Source of the DNA: Rebecca billardiae RCC1528 | Taxonomy: Eukaryota; Haptophyta | Reading direction: 5' to 3' | DNA length: 64,000 bases | Assembly: GCA_965240325.2 (NCBI GenBank) | Contig: OZ251240.1 | Span: 496,001 to 560,000 of the forward strand | Shown here: positions 11,209-21,265 of the stretch, one piece after another | Numbering within the stretch: position 1 is the first letter of the stretch | Layout of the letters: every line of letters begins with the position of its first letter | The notes under the pieces: generated by a model | What the model was told of the DNA's origin: nothing | Database searches by the model: none | What the model saw: the letters and a program-made list of their open reading frames with translations, nothing else | Made by a program: the position numbers and the translations under genes

Positions 11209-13155
11209 TCATGGCAGTCGCGCCGCGCGCCCGTCGGCGTCCGCGGGCGCAGCCACCTTGGCCGCGCTCGTGGCGGCAGCGGGCGCAGCGTTGCTGCCCG
11301 AATCGGCAGGCGTGTGAGGGGCCGACGATGCGCTCTGCACCGGCGCTGACGCTGCACCAGCCTGTGCCGAGGAGGGGGCGCGCCCTGTGGCGCTGCGCGC
11401 GTCGTCGTCGCCGCCCCCGCGGCCGAGCGGCGGCTCGCTCGATGTGGCGGTGTGGTCCGCACCAGGCCCGTCGCCGTCACTCCGGCCGCCGTCGCGGTCG
11501 TCGCCGAGCGCGGGCACTCTCTCGAGCACGCGCAGAAAGGGCAGCGGCAGCAGCGTGCTCAGCGAGCACAGGGTGACGAGCAGCCCGAGCCGGTCGTAGT
11601 TGCCGTCGACGCCGACGCCGAGCGCCGAGGTGAGCGCCGCGCCGATCTCCGTGCCCACCGTCCCGCCGAGGTTGTACACCGACATGAGCAGCGCGAAGAG
11701 CGTGCCCTCCACGCCGGGCGGGCAGAGGCGCGCGGCGAGCACGAGGGTGGGCATGTGTGCAAACTGGCCGATCACCGTCAGCACCACGTCGTCGCCGAAG
11801 GCGAACCACTCGTCCGGCAGCCCGAGCGCGCGGTTGGCGTGCGTCACGAGCACCAGCTGCACCAGCCCGAACGCCGCGCTCGCGAGCGACGCGCCGAGCA
11901 GCACCGTCGGCACGGGCACCTCGCGCAGGTAGCGCTGGTAGATGCTGATGCCGCCGAGCGAGGCGATCGACGCGCCGAGCGAGATGCGCCCGAGGAACTC
12001 CTGCGAGATGTGCAGCTCGTCGGTGAGGAAGTAGAGGAAGGCGGAGTCGGCCGACGGCGTCGCCATCCACGCGAAGATGAAGAGCGCCGGCTGCCAGATC
12101 TCCGGCCGGCGCACCGCCGACCACAGCAGCCGCGCCTGCGCGCCCGCCGCGCCGCCCAGCGCCCCGTCCGGCGCGTCCGCCTCCGCGCGCAGCGGCGCGG
12201 CGGCGGCGGCGGCGGCGGCGTCGAGCGGGGCGTCGGCGGGCGGGAGCGGCGGCGGCGCCGCCGCGCCGCGCCGCGCGGGCACCCGCGCCTCGTCGACGAA
12301 CGCGGCGGAGGCGGTGACGGCGAGCGGCAGCAGCGCGGTCAGCCCGAACACGGGCTTGGCGCCGAGCAGCTGCAGCGCCCAGCCCGACGCGTACGAGGCG
12401 CCGATCGAGCCCACGGCGCGGCTGGACCAGCAGAGCGACTGGAGCGTGCCCGAGAGCGCGGCCTCGCGGTCGGCCGCGCCGGCGGACAGCTCGCGCGCGC
12501 GCTCGACCACCATCGAGTCCGCGACGACGTCCGAGACCGCGATGCCGAGCGAGCCGGCGACGACGGCGCCAACCGTCGCCTCCGCCGAGGGCAGCCCGGT
12601 GGCGAGCGCGGCGTACGACGCGGCGGAGAGCAGGCCCGCGAGCGCGAGGTACGAGCGGCGGCGGTAGCCGAACAGCGGGAACCCGTCGGTCACGAAGCCG
12701 TACAGCGGCTTGATCACCCACGGCAGCGTGAACACGCCGGCGAGCGCCGCGACCTCGGCCGGCGAGAGGTGCATCTCATCCTTCAGGTAGAAGGTGGTGG
12801 CGAGGCGGGCGAGACCGAGCGCGCCCTGGACGAAGTAGCAGGCAAGGATGGCGGCCACGTCGGCCGACGGCTCGATACCCTGCAGCAGGTTGTCGCGCAC
12901 GAACTCGCGCACGCCGCCGCTCGGCGCCGCGTCTGCATCGCTGCCCGCGCGCGCGGGCGGCGGCGTCGGCGGCTCCTCTGCGCCGAGGCGTGGAGAGGCG
13001 CGGGCGGGGGAGAGGCGCGAGGTGCGAAGGCCTGGGCGGAGCGAGAGCCCGGGCCGCGCGCTGAACGTTACGCCCGGCAGCGCTGCCGCCACGAGCAGCC
13101 CGGCAATGAGCACGCGCGCGCGCATGCGTGCTGACGATGCCGCTGCTGCTGCCAT
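11209..13155 (-). CDS. Folate-biopterin transporter (FBT/BT1 family), probably plastid-targeted
   Basis: Major-facilitator-like transporter of the FBT/BT1 family, whose known members move folates or pterins. Single exon, 648 residues. Family marks include the GYRRRSY loop at about 163-169, SDVVADSMVVE in the next helix pair and, near the C-terminus, CPPGVEGTLFALLMSVYNLG. About 12 hydrophobic segments are spread over residues 95-560. A Pro/Ala-rich insertion (after DEARVPARRG) separates the two halves, and the C-terminal 80 residues are low-complexity. The N-terminus has a hydrophobic segment (RVLIAGLLVAAALPG) followed by TFSARPG and an Arg/Ser/Pro-rich stretch. This resembles a signal peptide plus transit peptide of a complex plastid, so a plastid-envelope location is inferred. 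The frame is open further upstream, but the ATG at 13155 directly precedes the signal-like segment. The substrate cannot be read from sequence. Confidence 0.88.
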   Translation of the reverse strand: MAAAAASSARMRARVLIAGLLVAAALPGVTFSARPGLSLRPGLRTSRLSPARASPRLGAEEPPTPPPARAGSDADAAPSGGVREFVRDNLLQGIEPSADVAAILACYFVQGALGLARLATTFYLKDEMHLSPAEVAALAGVFTLPWVIKPLYGFVTDGFPLFGYRRRSYLALAGLLSAASYAALATGLPSAEATVGAVVAGSLGIAVSDVVADSMVVERARELSAGAADREAALSGTLQSLCWSSRAVGSIGASYASGWALQLLGAKPVFGLTALLPLAVTASAAFVDEARVPARRGAAAPPPLPPADAPLDAAAAAAAAPLRAEADAPDGALGGAAGAQARLLWSAVRRPEIWQPALFIFAWMATPSADSAFLYFLTDELHISQEFLGRISLGASIASLGGISIYQRYLREVPVPTVLLGASLASAAFGLVQLVLVTHANRALGLPDEWFAFGDDVVLTVIGQFAHMPTLVLAARLCPPGVEGTLFALLMSVYNLGGTVGTEIGAALTSALGVGVDGNYDRLGLLVTLCSLSTLLPLPFLRVLERVPALGDDRDGGRSDGDGPGADHTATSSEPPLGRGGGDDDARSATGRAPSSAQAGAASAPVQSASSAPHTPADSGSNAAPAAATSAAKVAAPADADGRAARLP

Positions 13156-13514
13156 GACGATGCACTCAGAAGCAGGGTCTCCTGAGCTCCTGAAGAACTT
13201 CTCGAGCGAAGCTTTGCGCACCTTCGTCGTCGCCGACAAAGTCCGGCGACTGGACAAGGCTAGGCCACAAGGGCCGACGGCCCTTGGATCACAGGACTGG
13301 CGACGGTCACGGCCCTTGGGCTTGGATGCACAGGGCAAGCCTTGGACGCCTTACTGGTTAGTCGGTCAGTACTAGTAGCTGCTGTAACTAACAGCGTTAT
13401 TGACTCAGTGTACACCGCATTCGAATGCTGAAATAGAAAGCATGCTCGGGCAGTCAATCAGTACTCATCAGTCATCACACAACGGCAACGGTTTCAGCGC
13501 GGTCACGTGCTCAC
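13156..13514. promoter_or_regulatory. Spacer holding the transporter 5' region
   Basis: A 359-bp gap between two co-directional minus-strand genes: the 3' end of the PKD1-like gene and the start of the transporter gene. It must contain the transporter promoter and 5' UTR and the terminator of the PKD1-like gene. It is AT-richer at 13370-13490. No specific element was recognised. Confidence 0.4.
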
Positions 13515-16500
13515 TCACGCCTCGAGGAACCACGCGAAGTGCTCCCAGAACGCGTCGATCCAGTCCTGCAGCGCCTCAAAGTAGCCGCCCAGCAGCGCAA
13601 AGCACGGCAGCTTGGCGAGCAGCCGCAGGATGTGCGGCACCGCGCTCGAGAGCGAGACGACGAGCGGCTCGTTGAGCGAGAAGGTCTGCGTGAGCGCCAC
13701 CACCCACGAGAGGATCATCGAGTGCGCCTCGTTCTCGCCGATCACCTGGCCGTACACGACGATCAGCGCCTCGCACAGCACGAACGCGCCAAAGGCCATC
13801 GCCCACGAGAGGACGGCGAAGCCGCGGCTCGAGAGCGTGAAGCTGAAGGTGCGCGGCCGCTCCGCCGCCTCGAGCTGCGCGTACCCGCGGTGCTGCGCCG
13901 CGGCCGAGCCGCCGCCCGCGGCGCCGTGCGGCCGCGGCGCCGCGCTCTCGACGTCGGCGCCGCCGCCGCGCGAGCTCCGGCGCGCGCTCACAGGCAGCGC
14001 GCCGTGCGCGGCGCGCGGCGCCCTCCTACTGGGCGAGAGCTCGTCTGGGACGGCCGGGTTGGCCGAGCCGGGCACCGGCTTGGTCATGCGCGGCCCGGCG
14101 CGCTGCTGCAGCTTGGCCTCGGCCGCGGCGCGCGCGCCCGCGTCCTGCCGCCTCGGCGCGCGCCAGCTCATCAGGCTGCTCCGCCTGCGCGCCGCCGGCT
14201 CGTCGACGCCGCCGCCGTTCAGCTCGGCGTCGTCGCGCGCGCCCGCGCTGCCCGCGCTGCCGCCGTCCGAGCCGGCGGCGCCGTTGGCGCTCGCGCCGCT
14301 GGCGCGCGGCGGCGCGTGCGCGGGCGCCTCCCTGGGCGCCGCCGCCGCCTTTGGGCGGCGCGCCACGGCGCCGAGCAGCCCGCCCCTGCGCGGGTGCGCG
14401 GCCCTGCCGCTGGGCGCGCCCTGCTGCGCCTTGCGCAGCTCGAGCGCGCGCCGCTTGCGCATGGCCAGCTTGGCGCGCTGCCTCGCCTGGATGACGGTCG
14501 CCGCCGCCTCTCGCTCCGAGCGCGACGCGGTGCGCGCGCACAGCCGGAAGGGCCAGTACTCGTGCGCGAACCAGAGCCCCTTGAAGACCATCAGCCCGGG
14601 GAGGCAGATGGCTGAGGTGATGACCGACTGGATGATGTACGTGACCAGCGGCGTCTTGCCCCCGCCGCCGTCGTCGTCGGGCGGCGGCGGCGGCGGCGCG
14701 TCCGGCGCGCCCGCGTCCGCCGCGTCGTCGTCAGGCTGGTAGAGCATGCACTCGACGACGAGCTCGAGCGCGATGATGTTGAAGAAGATCTGCACGAGCT
14801 GCGCGCGCGAGTACTGGCGCTCGGTGGACATGAAGATGGCCAACAGCGTGTGCTCGTCCTTCATCTTGTCCCTCATGTCGGACAGCATCGGGCCGAGCAC
14901 GCCCTTGGCCTGCGCCTCGCGCACCGCGCTCCACGGCGCGCCGCCAGCGCCGCCCTCCGAGCCGCTCACGGCGCTGCGGCGCGAGCTGGGCGAGGCGCTG
15001 ATCGTGGAGCGGCGCGAGCTCGGCGCCGTGCTCGACGCGCGCGACGATCGGCGCTCCAGCGTCTCTGTGCGCGCGAGCGACTGCACGTCCCGCTGCGCGC
15101 GCAACTCCTCGGGCTCGCGCAGAGAGAGCGCGGAGATGACCGCGGCCGTGTGCCGCGCGCGCTCCTGCCGCTGCAGCCGGTAGTCCCAGCCGCAGCCGAG
15201 GAGGAGGAAGAAGGCGTTGGCCGCGGCGAGGCCGAAGACGAGATTGTACACGTCTGAGAAGGCAGCGTAGTCAAAGTTGGTCAGCGCGCCGCCGATGTCC
15301 GCGAACGAAAAGGTGTTGATCGTGACCGCGCCCGCCTGCTCGAGCAGCTCGTCCAGGTTGGTCGGGATCGCCATCCCGCAGAAGTCGGTGAGGTGCGTGC
15401 ACTCGCAGACGAGGACGAGGGTGGGCGCCGACGAGCCGTTGCGCGCGCCCCCCGCCGCCTCGCCCGCCGCCAGCAGCTCGTCCAGCGTCGGCGCGCGCGG
15501 CGCCACCTCGCGCAGCCCGACAGTGACGCAGCCGGCGGACGACCAGCGCGCCTCTGCGCTCGACCAGTACTGGCACGTGGCGGGGAGCGGCGGCGGGCAG
15601 TGCGCGATGCGGCCGCGCAGCGTCGCGCTCGCGTTGCGCACGCGCGCGCCCTCCGCCGCCTCCGCCGCGCCGCCGACGGCCGTGCTCGCGAGCAGCGCCA
15701 GCGCCGAGTCCAGCGCGCTCGAGTTGAGCGCGGGCGCGCGCGCCGCAGCGTCCGCGCCCAGCCGCGCGAGCGCGGCCGCGGCGACGAGGGCGCTCTCGCC
15801 GGCGAGCGCGCGCAGCGCGGCGAGCTCCAGCGCCGCCGCGGCCGAGTCCAGCGCGCGCGGCAGCAGCAGCCCCGCCGCCTCGTCCGCCTCCGCGCCGACG
15901 TCCGGCGCGCCGCCGCCGCCGCCGCCGCCGCCGCCGTCGCCGCCGTCGCCGGCCGCGTCGGCGGCCGAGCCGCGCAAGCCGGCCGGGGCGGCCGTGCCGT
16001 TCGGCGCGGTGCCATTGTTCAGCCAGCGCACGAGCTCGGCGAGCGCGGCCGCGCGCGCGGCGTGCTCCGCCGCCTCGCGCGCCACGCAGCGCGCGTGCGC
16101 CGCGCGCTCGGCCGCGAGCGGTGCCGTCTCCTGCGGCGGCACGGCGAGCGGCAGCTCGATCCGGACCGGCTCCGAAAGTCCGGAGACCTCGAACGGAGCG
16201 CCGGACGTCGGGTCCTCGAGGAGGACGCTCACGAGGTTGGTGGCGAGCTCCTGCGCGAGCTCGACGCCGTCGGTGAGCTCGAGCGAGGCCGCGTCGCGCG
16301 CGCTCGCGTTCACGCACTGTGCCAGGCTCACGTTGAGCGCGCCGAGCAGCGGGTCACGCAGCGCCGGGTCGCCGAGCGAGAGCGCGCCCGCCGCGTCCGC
16401 GTCCGCGTCCGCCTGCGCCGCGTGGCCGAGCGTGAACTCGATGGCCGCGCTGAGCGCCGACACGTGCGCCTCCGCCCACGCGGCCCACTCCGCCCCGGCG

Positions 16501-19406
16501 GCGGCGAGCGCCTCTGCGGTGCCGTTGCCGGTGCGGTTGCTGAGCAGCGCCTCGGCGGCTGGGCCTTCGCCCAGCAGGCCCGCGCGCACGGCGTGGCGCG
16601 CGGCGGCGAGCGCGAGCTGCGGCGCGCCCTCGGGCGCGGACGCGTTCGCCGCGCGCAGCGCACCCACCGCCTCCGCCGCCGTCCGGTTGAAGAGCTCGAC
16701 GCACGCGTGCCGCACCGCGTGCGCGCGCGCCGCCTCGCGCGCCGGCTCCGCGTGCAGGTTGCGTGCGTACGACAGTGTCTTGATGTCGACGCCCGGCTCA
16801 GAGTGCAGCACCGACGGCGGCGGCGCGCGCTCGGGCGGCGTGCGCCCCGTGCGCGCGGCGAGCACGGTGGCGGGCAGCGTGAGCGAGAGCCCGTCGTGCT
16901 CGGGCGGGTCGAACGCCAGCGGCTCGCCGCCGCCTTCCAGGCTGTCGATGCGCACGCGCCGCGCGGACACGTTGAGCAGGGGAGATACAATCTCGACCGC
17001 GTCCTCGCCCGGCGTGGAGGAGGCGAGGAGGCTGGTGGCGAGCAGCCCGGCGGAGCGCTCGATCGCGCCGCCCACCTCCATCTCCGCCTCCTCCTCCGCC
17101 GCCTCGAGCCCCGCGCTCGGCGCGCGCTCGCCACCGATCGGCTCGGGCTCGGCGCTCAGCCCGCCCGTGTGGTCGCCCGGCGCGCCGCCGCGCCGCGCGA
17201 GCATGAGCGCTCCGAGCGCGGAGACGATCTCGTCGCCCGCGTGCACGCCCAGGCCGGTGGCGGCGCCGCGGCGCGTCATCGTCTCGACCACGCCCGCCGC
17301 CGCGCGCTGCGAGCCGGGCGTCAGCTGCTCGGGCACGGCGAGCACCGCCGCGACCGTCGACGCGCGCCGCGCGATCGCCTCGGACGTGGCGGGCTCCGCC
17401 TCCTCGCGCGCGCGCAGGATGTCGATCATCTGCGAGCGCGTCTCCGCGGCGTCGGCGTCGGCGCCGCCGCCGCCGCTGCCGCGCTCGGAGTTGAGCGTGC
17501 TCGCCAGCCCGGTGATGATCTGCATCGACGTGGAGGACTCGGCGGTGTCCTCCGCCGTGCGCAGCAGCGAGAGCACCTCCTGACGGTCGATGGCGCGCGC
17601 GCGCGCGCGCACGCGCGCGCAGCCGTCGCACGCGGCGCGCGTGCCCGCGCCCAGCGCGTCGAGGACGTCGACGTAGACGGTGAGCGTGCCGGCGGGGAGC
17701 ACGGCCGACGCGTTGGCCGCCTCGGACGGGTCGTCGAGCGGCACGAGCATCGAGTCCCCGCTGCCCGGCCGCCGCTCCACGCCCGAGTAGCTCCAGCTGT
17801 ACGACAGCGGCAGGTCGTCGTCCTCCCAGCCGGACGCGCCCAGCGCAAATCGCGTGAGGAGCGCCTCGCCCTCCGGGGGCTCGACGGCGAGAGCGCCCGA
17901 GCGCGGCGGCGCGTTCACGCGCACGGCGGCGGTGGCGACGTGCTCGAGCGGCATCGGGTCGCGCGGCACCTCGCCCGGCCGCAGCCGCGCCCCGCGCACA
18001 CGCAGCTCGAACAGGTACCGCCCGCCCGGCACGATGGCGCGCTTTCGGACCACGAGGGTCGGGCTGCGCACGCCCGTCTCCGCGACCGCGCCGAGCGCGT
18101 CCGCGCGCGCCGCCTCGTCTGCCGCGCGGCCCGCGCCGAGCGGCCCGCCGCCGCTCGAGCTGCGCAGCGTCCAGCGGTACTCCCACTGCAGCCGCTCGTT
18201 GCCCTCGTACTTTGCGGAGGACGGGTCGATGGTGGACGAGAGCCGCAGCGTCTCGAACGGGTTCACCACCACCTCCACCGCGGCGCGCGGCACGAAGCGG
18301 CCGCCGTCCGCGCCCGACGCGTCGCCGAGCCGCGCGCTGAGCGACTGGCCGCCGAGCGCGCGGAAGACGGCGAGGGCCGGGCGCTCGAGCCGCGGCGGCG
18401 GCGGCGGCGACGGCGGCGGCGGCGGCGGCGGGTACATGGGCGGGAAGGGCGGCGCGTGGCACTCGGACGCCGCCCAGATGAAGCGCCGGTTCATCACGCA
18501 GCCGGTGGAGCAGCACGCGCCCGCGAGCAGCTCCTCGTAGTTGCACAGCCGCGCGCCTTGCGCCTCGCACTCGGCCGCCGCGTCCTCGTACCGCGAGGCG
18601 AAGCCGTTGTGCCCGGGCACCCGCAGCTCGTTGGGCTCGGACGAGCCCCACACGTGGCAGAAGGAGCCTGCGCACTCGCCGGGCGGGCCGTCCTTGGTGC
18701 AGCAGCGCACGGCGCCGCGCGAGAGGACGGTGCTGCCACACTGCACCTCGACCCCGGCGCCTCGGGACTCGCGGCACGCCTTGACCAGGAAGTAGTGCCG
18801 CTCCTCCGGGATGCGATGGGCGCTGGGGTGCGGCGGCGGCGACGGGCTCGTCGCCAGCACCGGCGGCGACGACGGCGGCGGCGACGAGGGCAGAGGCGAC
18901 GGGGGTGGCGGCGGCGGCGGCGGCGAGCCCGGTGGCCACGGCGGAGGCGACGGCGGCGACGGCGGAGGGGGCGGCGCGGGAGGAGACGGCGGCGGAGGTG
19001 GCGGCGAGGGCGGAGGCGGGTGCGCAGGCGGAGGCGGGTGCGCAGGTGGCGACGACGGGGGGGGCGGCTGCGCGGGTGGCGGCGAGGGCGGAGGCGGGTG
19101 CGCAGGCGGAGGCGGATGCGCAGGTGGAGACGACGGCGGAGGTGGTGGCGGCGAGGGCGGAGGCGGGTGCGCAGGCGGAGGCGGATGCGCAGGTGGAGAC
19201 GACGGCGGAGGTGGCGGCGTGGGCGGAGGCGGCGACGGCACAGGTGGCGACGACGGCGCCGGGGCGGGCGCTCCGGCCGAAGCGGGCACGAATGGCGGCA
19301 GCGCCGTCGATGGCGGGGATGCCCCGACCGCGGCAGCCACGCCAAGCGCGACGAGCACGAGCGTGAGCGCGCGGAATCGAACGCCAGAGGCGCCAACGCC
19401 CCGCAT
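13515..19406 (-). CDS. PKD1-like receptor with Pro-rich stalk, REJ-like region and GPS, without a channel
   Basis: Single-exon membrane protein of 1,963 residues. In order: signal peptide (about 1-29), Pro/Ser/His-rich stalk (to about 200), Cys-rich domain (about 202-320, with ARLCNYEELLAGACC), short PPPSP linker, long REJ-like extracellular region (about 345-1320), GPS at about 1330-1345 (CECTHLTDFCGM), TM1 (about 1383-1405), a Ser/Arg-rich loop, TM2 (about 1530-1552, LVQIFFNIIALELVVECMLY), TM3 (about 1583-1612), a long low-complexity cytosolic loop, and a final hydrophobic pair (VVYGQVIGENEAHSMILSW, then NEPLVVSLSSAV). These match PKD1 TM1-TM5 in order and key residues, but the protein ends there. 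No PLAT domain is seen between TM1 and TM2, and no six-helix cation channel follows. It is inferred to be an adhesion/mechanosensing-type surface receptor. The ATG at 19406 is chosen because the upstream extension begins at TTG. Confidence 0.85.
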   Translation of the reverse strand: MRGVGASGVRFRALTLVLVALGVAAAVGASPPSTALPPFVPASAGAPAPAPSSPPVPSPPPPTPPPPPSSPPAHPPPPAHPPPPSPPPPPPSSPPAHPPPPAHPPPPSPPPAQPPPPSSPPAHPPPPAHPPPPSPPPPPPSPPAPPPPPSPPSPPPWPPGSPPPPPPPPSPLPSSPPPSSPPVLATSPSPPPHPSAHRIPEERHYFLVKACRESRGAGVEVQCGSTVLSRGAVRCCTKDGPPGECAGSFCHVWGSSEPNELRVPGHNGFASRYEDAAAECEAQGARLCNYEELLAGACCSTGCVMNRRFIWAASECHAPPFPPMYPPPPPPPSPPPPPRLERPALAVFRALGGQSLSARLGDASGADGGRFVPRAAVEVVVNPFETLRLSSTIDPSSAKYEGNERLQWEYRWTLRSSSGGGPLGAGRAADEAARADALGAVAETGVRSPTLVVRKRAIVPGGRYLFELRVRGARLRPGEVPRDPMPLEHVATAAVRVNAPPRSGALAVEPPEGEALLTRFALGASGWEDDDLPLSYSWSYSGVERRPGSGDSMLVPLDDPSEAANASAVLPAGTLTVYVDVLDALGAGTRAACDGCARVRARARAIDRQEVLSLLRTAEDTAESSTSMQIITGLASTLNSERGSGGGGADADAAETRSQMIDILRAREEAEPATSEAIARRASTVAAVLAVPEQLTPGSQRAAAGVVETMTRRGAATGLGVHAGDEIVSALGALMLARRGGAPGDHTGGLSAEPEPIGGERAPSAGLEAAEEEAEMEVGGAIERSAGLLATSLLASSTPGEDAVEIVSPLLNVSARRVRIDSLEGGGEPLAFDPPEHDGLSLTLPATVLAARTGRTPPERAPPPSVLHSEPGVDIKTLSYARNLHAEPAREAARAHAVRHACVELFNRTAAEAVGALRAANASAPEGAPQLALAAARHAVRAGLLGEGPAAEALLSNRTGNGTAEALAAAGAEWAAWAEAHVSALSAAIEFTLGHAAQADADADAAGALSLGDPALRDPLLGALNVSLAQCVNASARDAASLELTDGVELAQELATNLVSVLLEDPTSGAPFEVSGLSEPVRIELPLAVPPQETAPLAAERAAHARCVAREAAEHAARAAALAELVRWLNNGTAPNGTAAPAGLRGSAADAAGDGGDGGGGGGGGGAPDVGAEADEAAGLLLPRALDSAAAALELAALRALAGESALVAAAALARLGADAAARAPALNSSALDSALALLASTAVGGAAEAAEGARVRNASATLRGRIAHCPPPLPATCQYWSSAEARWSSAGCVTVGLREVAPRAPTLDELLAAGEAAGGARNGSSAPTLVLVCECTHLTDFCGMAIPTNLDELLEQAGAVTINTFSFADIGGALTNFDYAAFSDVYNLVFGLAAANAFFLLLGCGWDYRLQRQERARHTAAVISALSLREPEELRAQRDVQSLARTETLERRSSRASSTAPSSRRSTISASPSSRRSAVSGSEGGAGGAPWSAVREAQAKGVLGPMLSDMRDKMKDEHTLLAIFMSTERQYSRAQLVQIFFNIIALELVVECMLYQPDDDAADAGAPDAPPPPPPDDDGGGGKTPLVTYIIQSVITSAICLPGLMVFKGLWFAHEYWPFRLCARTASRSEREAAATVIQARQRAKLAMRKRRALELRKAQQGAPSGRAAHPRRGGLLGAVARRPKAAAAPREAPAHAPPRASGASANGAAGSDGGSAGSAGARDDAELNGGGVDEPAARRRSSLMSWRAPRRQDAGARAAAEAKLQQRAGPRMTKPVPGSANPAVPDELSPSRRAPRAAHGALPVSARRSSRGGGADVESAAPRPHGAAGGGSAAAQHRGYAQLEAAERPRTFSFTLSSRGFAVLSWAMAFGAFVLCEALIVVYGQVIGENEAHSMILSWVVALTQTFSLNEPLVVSLSSAVPHILRLLAKLPCFALLGGYFEALQDWIDAFWEHFAWFLEA
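18810..19270. repeat. Pro-rich stalk repeats (Ser/His-Pro motifs)
   Basis: GC-rich imperfect tandem DNA encoding PPSPPP, SSPPAHPPPPAH and related motifs on the minus strand, just after the signal peptide of the PKD1-like protein. The Ser-Pro(2-4) pattern resembles extensin/pherophorin hydroxyproline-rich stalks, so O-glycosylation is likely. The segment SSPPAHPPPPAHPPPPSPPP recurs with small changes, showing local duplication. Confidence 0.8.
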
Positions 19407-19759
19407 GACGGCGGGTCGCCGGATGCACCGCGCCAAGGGCGACGGGGTGTCCCGCCCAACTGTCTTGGCTCCCCCCGCACGCGTGCGGACGAGCCGCTGA
19501 AGCCGCGAGGGCTGGCGCCGCGCGCGCCGCGGTGCCCTCCGATGATGAATACTAATTCAAGCCCATCAAAGCCGGGAGAACGCCGGTGATTACTTCAGGA
19601 TCTAGATGGACGCCGGGAAAGTTAGATAGGGATCGTTGATGGTTCGGACTCCGTCTTGAGTACGTACTTGCGCTACCGAATATCGGCTCGTGGGTGATCA
19701 AAATCGCCTCGTCGTCGTGGTGGGTAAAAGCCCGCCATCTTACGGCCGACGCTTGCTCG
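19407..19759. promoter_or_regulatory. Bidirectional promoter region (PKD1-like / ankyrin genes)
   Basis: A 353-bp gap between two divergently transcribed genes. It must carry both 5' flanks. It has an AT-richer core at about 19540-19640 in otherwise GC-rich DNA. No known core element was recognised. Confidence 0.45.
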
Positions 19760-21265
19760 ATGGAGTCGCCCGCGGCGACCATCCGAGCGCTCGCCTCGGA
19801 CGGCGACATTTCCCGGCTGATCGAGCTGCTCGAGTCCAGCCGCGTCGACGCGGATGTGGACGAACCTGCCGGCCTTGCTGGCACCACGGCGCTCATGCTC
19901 GCCGCCGGCCGCGGCCACGTCGAGTGCTGCGCGCTCCTCCTCCGCCGGCGCGCAGACCCGCGGCGCGCGGACGCGGCGGGCGGTAGCGCAGCGCACCACG
20001 CGGCGAAGGCCGGGCACGCGGCCGTGCTGCAGCTCCTGCTCGATCGAGGCGCAAGCCTCGCCGCCGACCGCGCCGGCCGCTTCAGCGCTACCGCCGCGCT
20101 CGAGCTCGCCGCGGAGGGTGGGCACGCGTCGTGCGTCGCTCTGCTGCTCGGCGCGATGCCGCCGACGCTCGCGGCGGACGAGCTCGGCGCGCGGGAGCGG
20201 CGCGAGCTGCTCGGCTCGGCCCTGCTGCGCGCCGCCTCCGCCGGCTGCGCCGCGAGCACGCGCCACCTCCTCGCCGCGCGCGCAGACGTGAACGCGCCGT
20301 GGCTGCCCGGCCGGCCGGCGCCGCTGCAAGCGGCCGCGCGCCGCGGCCACCTGCCTGTCGCGGAGGCGCTGCTCGACGCGCGGGCCGACGTGAACGCGGA
20401 GGACTGGAACGGGCGGAATGCGCTGCTGCTCGCGTGCAGCCCGCACCCCGCGTGCGACGCGTGCGCCGCGCAGCGCGACGCGGGGCGCAGGCACCGGCAG
20501 CCTCGCCTCGACCCGTCGGCGCCGCTGCGCATGGTGCAGCTGCTGTCTGCGCACGGCGCGCGGCGCGTGGACGCGCACGGCAGGCACTCGGCGGAGGTGG
20601 CGGCGGTGCGCCACTCGCTGCTGCCCGTGCTGCGCTGGCTCGAGGCGACGCGCGCGTGGACGACCCCGCTGCACCACGTCGCCGTGCCGGCCGCGCTCAG
20701 CGCCGAGCGCGCCGTGGTGCTGCTGCAGCAGGGCGCGGACGTGCACGCGGGCGCGGCGGCGGGCGGGCCGACGCCGCTGTCGCTCGCGCGGCGGCTCGCC
20801 GAGAGCGGCCGCGCGCCGGAGGGCTCGGCCGCGTGGCACGTGCTGCGCGCCGCGCGCGCGTGGTCCGTGGGCACGCACGACACCTTCCCGCCGTGGGCGC
20901 GCGCGCGCGCGCGCTTCCTGCTGTGGGTGGGGCGCGCGATCGCGCGCTCGCTCGACGGCGGCGGCGCGCTGCTGGACGCGTGGGTGGAGGGGGTGATGCC
21001 GGGCGCCGTCACGCGCCGCCCGCCGCCCGAGCCGAGCTCGGGCGCGGCGCGGAGGCTGCACGCGCGGCGCAGCACCATCGCCGGGCTCGCGGCGCCGGTG
21101 CAGGCGCAGGCGGGCCCCGGCCGTGGGCTGGGCGGCCGCAGCAGCACGCTCGCCACGCTGCCGCCACTGACGGCCGGTCCGAGCGGCACGGCGCGAGCGC
21201 CGGACGACGGCTTCGCCCCGCCGAGCAGCGGTCTCTCGCGCTCGTCCGCTCTGCCGCCTCTATGA
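19760..21265 (+). CDS. Ankyrin-repeat protein
   Basis: Single-exon, 501-residue protein. At least five ankyrin repeats lie between about residues 30 and 230 (for example TALMLAAGRGHVECCALLLR, AAHHAAKAGHAAVLQLLLDR and PLQAAARRGHLPVAEALLDA), with a weaker pair at about 290-370. A segment with TFPPWARARARFLLWVGR at about 375-395 follows, then a Pro/Ala/Arg-rich tail. There is no signal peptide or membrane segment, so it is probably a cytosolic or nuclear protein-interaction scaffold. The frame is open 22 codons upstream to an earlier ATG (19694), but the ATG at 19760 (MESPAATIRALASDGD) starts the first helix cleanly and is preferred. No catalytic domain is seen, and the partner is unknown. Confidence 0.8.
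   Translation: MESPAATIRALASDGDISRLIELLESSRVDADVDEPAGLAGTTALMLAAGRGHVECCALLLRRRADPRRADAAGGSAAHHAAKAGHAAVLQLLLDRGASLAADRAGRFSATAALELAAEGGHASCVALLLGAMPPTLAADELGARERRELLGSALLRAASAGCAASTRHLLAARADVNAPWLPGRPAPLQAAARRGHLPVAEALLDARADVNAEDWNGRNALLLACSPHPACDACAAQRDAGRRHRQPRLDPSAPLRMVQLLSAHGARRVDAHGRHSAEVAAVRHSLLPVLRWLEATRAWTTPLHHVAVPAALSAERAVVLLQQGADVHAGAAAGGPTPLSLARRLAESGRAPEGSAAWHVLRAARAWSVGTHDTFPPWARARARFLLWVGRAIARSLDGGGALLDAWVEGVMPGAVTRRPPPEPSSGAARRLHARRSTIAGLAAPVQAQAGPGRGLGGRSSTLATLPPLTAGPSGTARAPDDGFAPPSSGLSRSSALPPL

Noticed and set aside
15393-19589. 1,398-codon plus-strand frame opposite the PKD1-like gene
   Set aside because: Arg/Ala/Gly-rich with no domain. It is the antisense shadow of a minus-strand gene with clear signal peptide, GPS and membrane segments.
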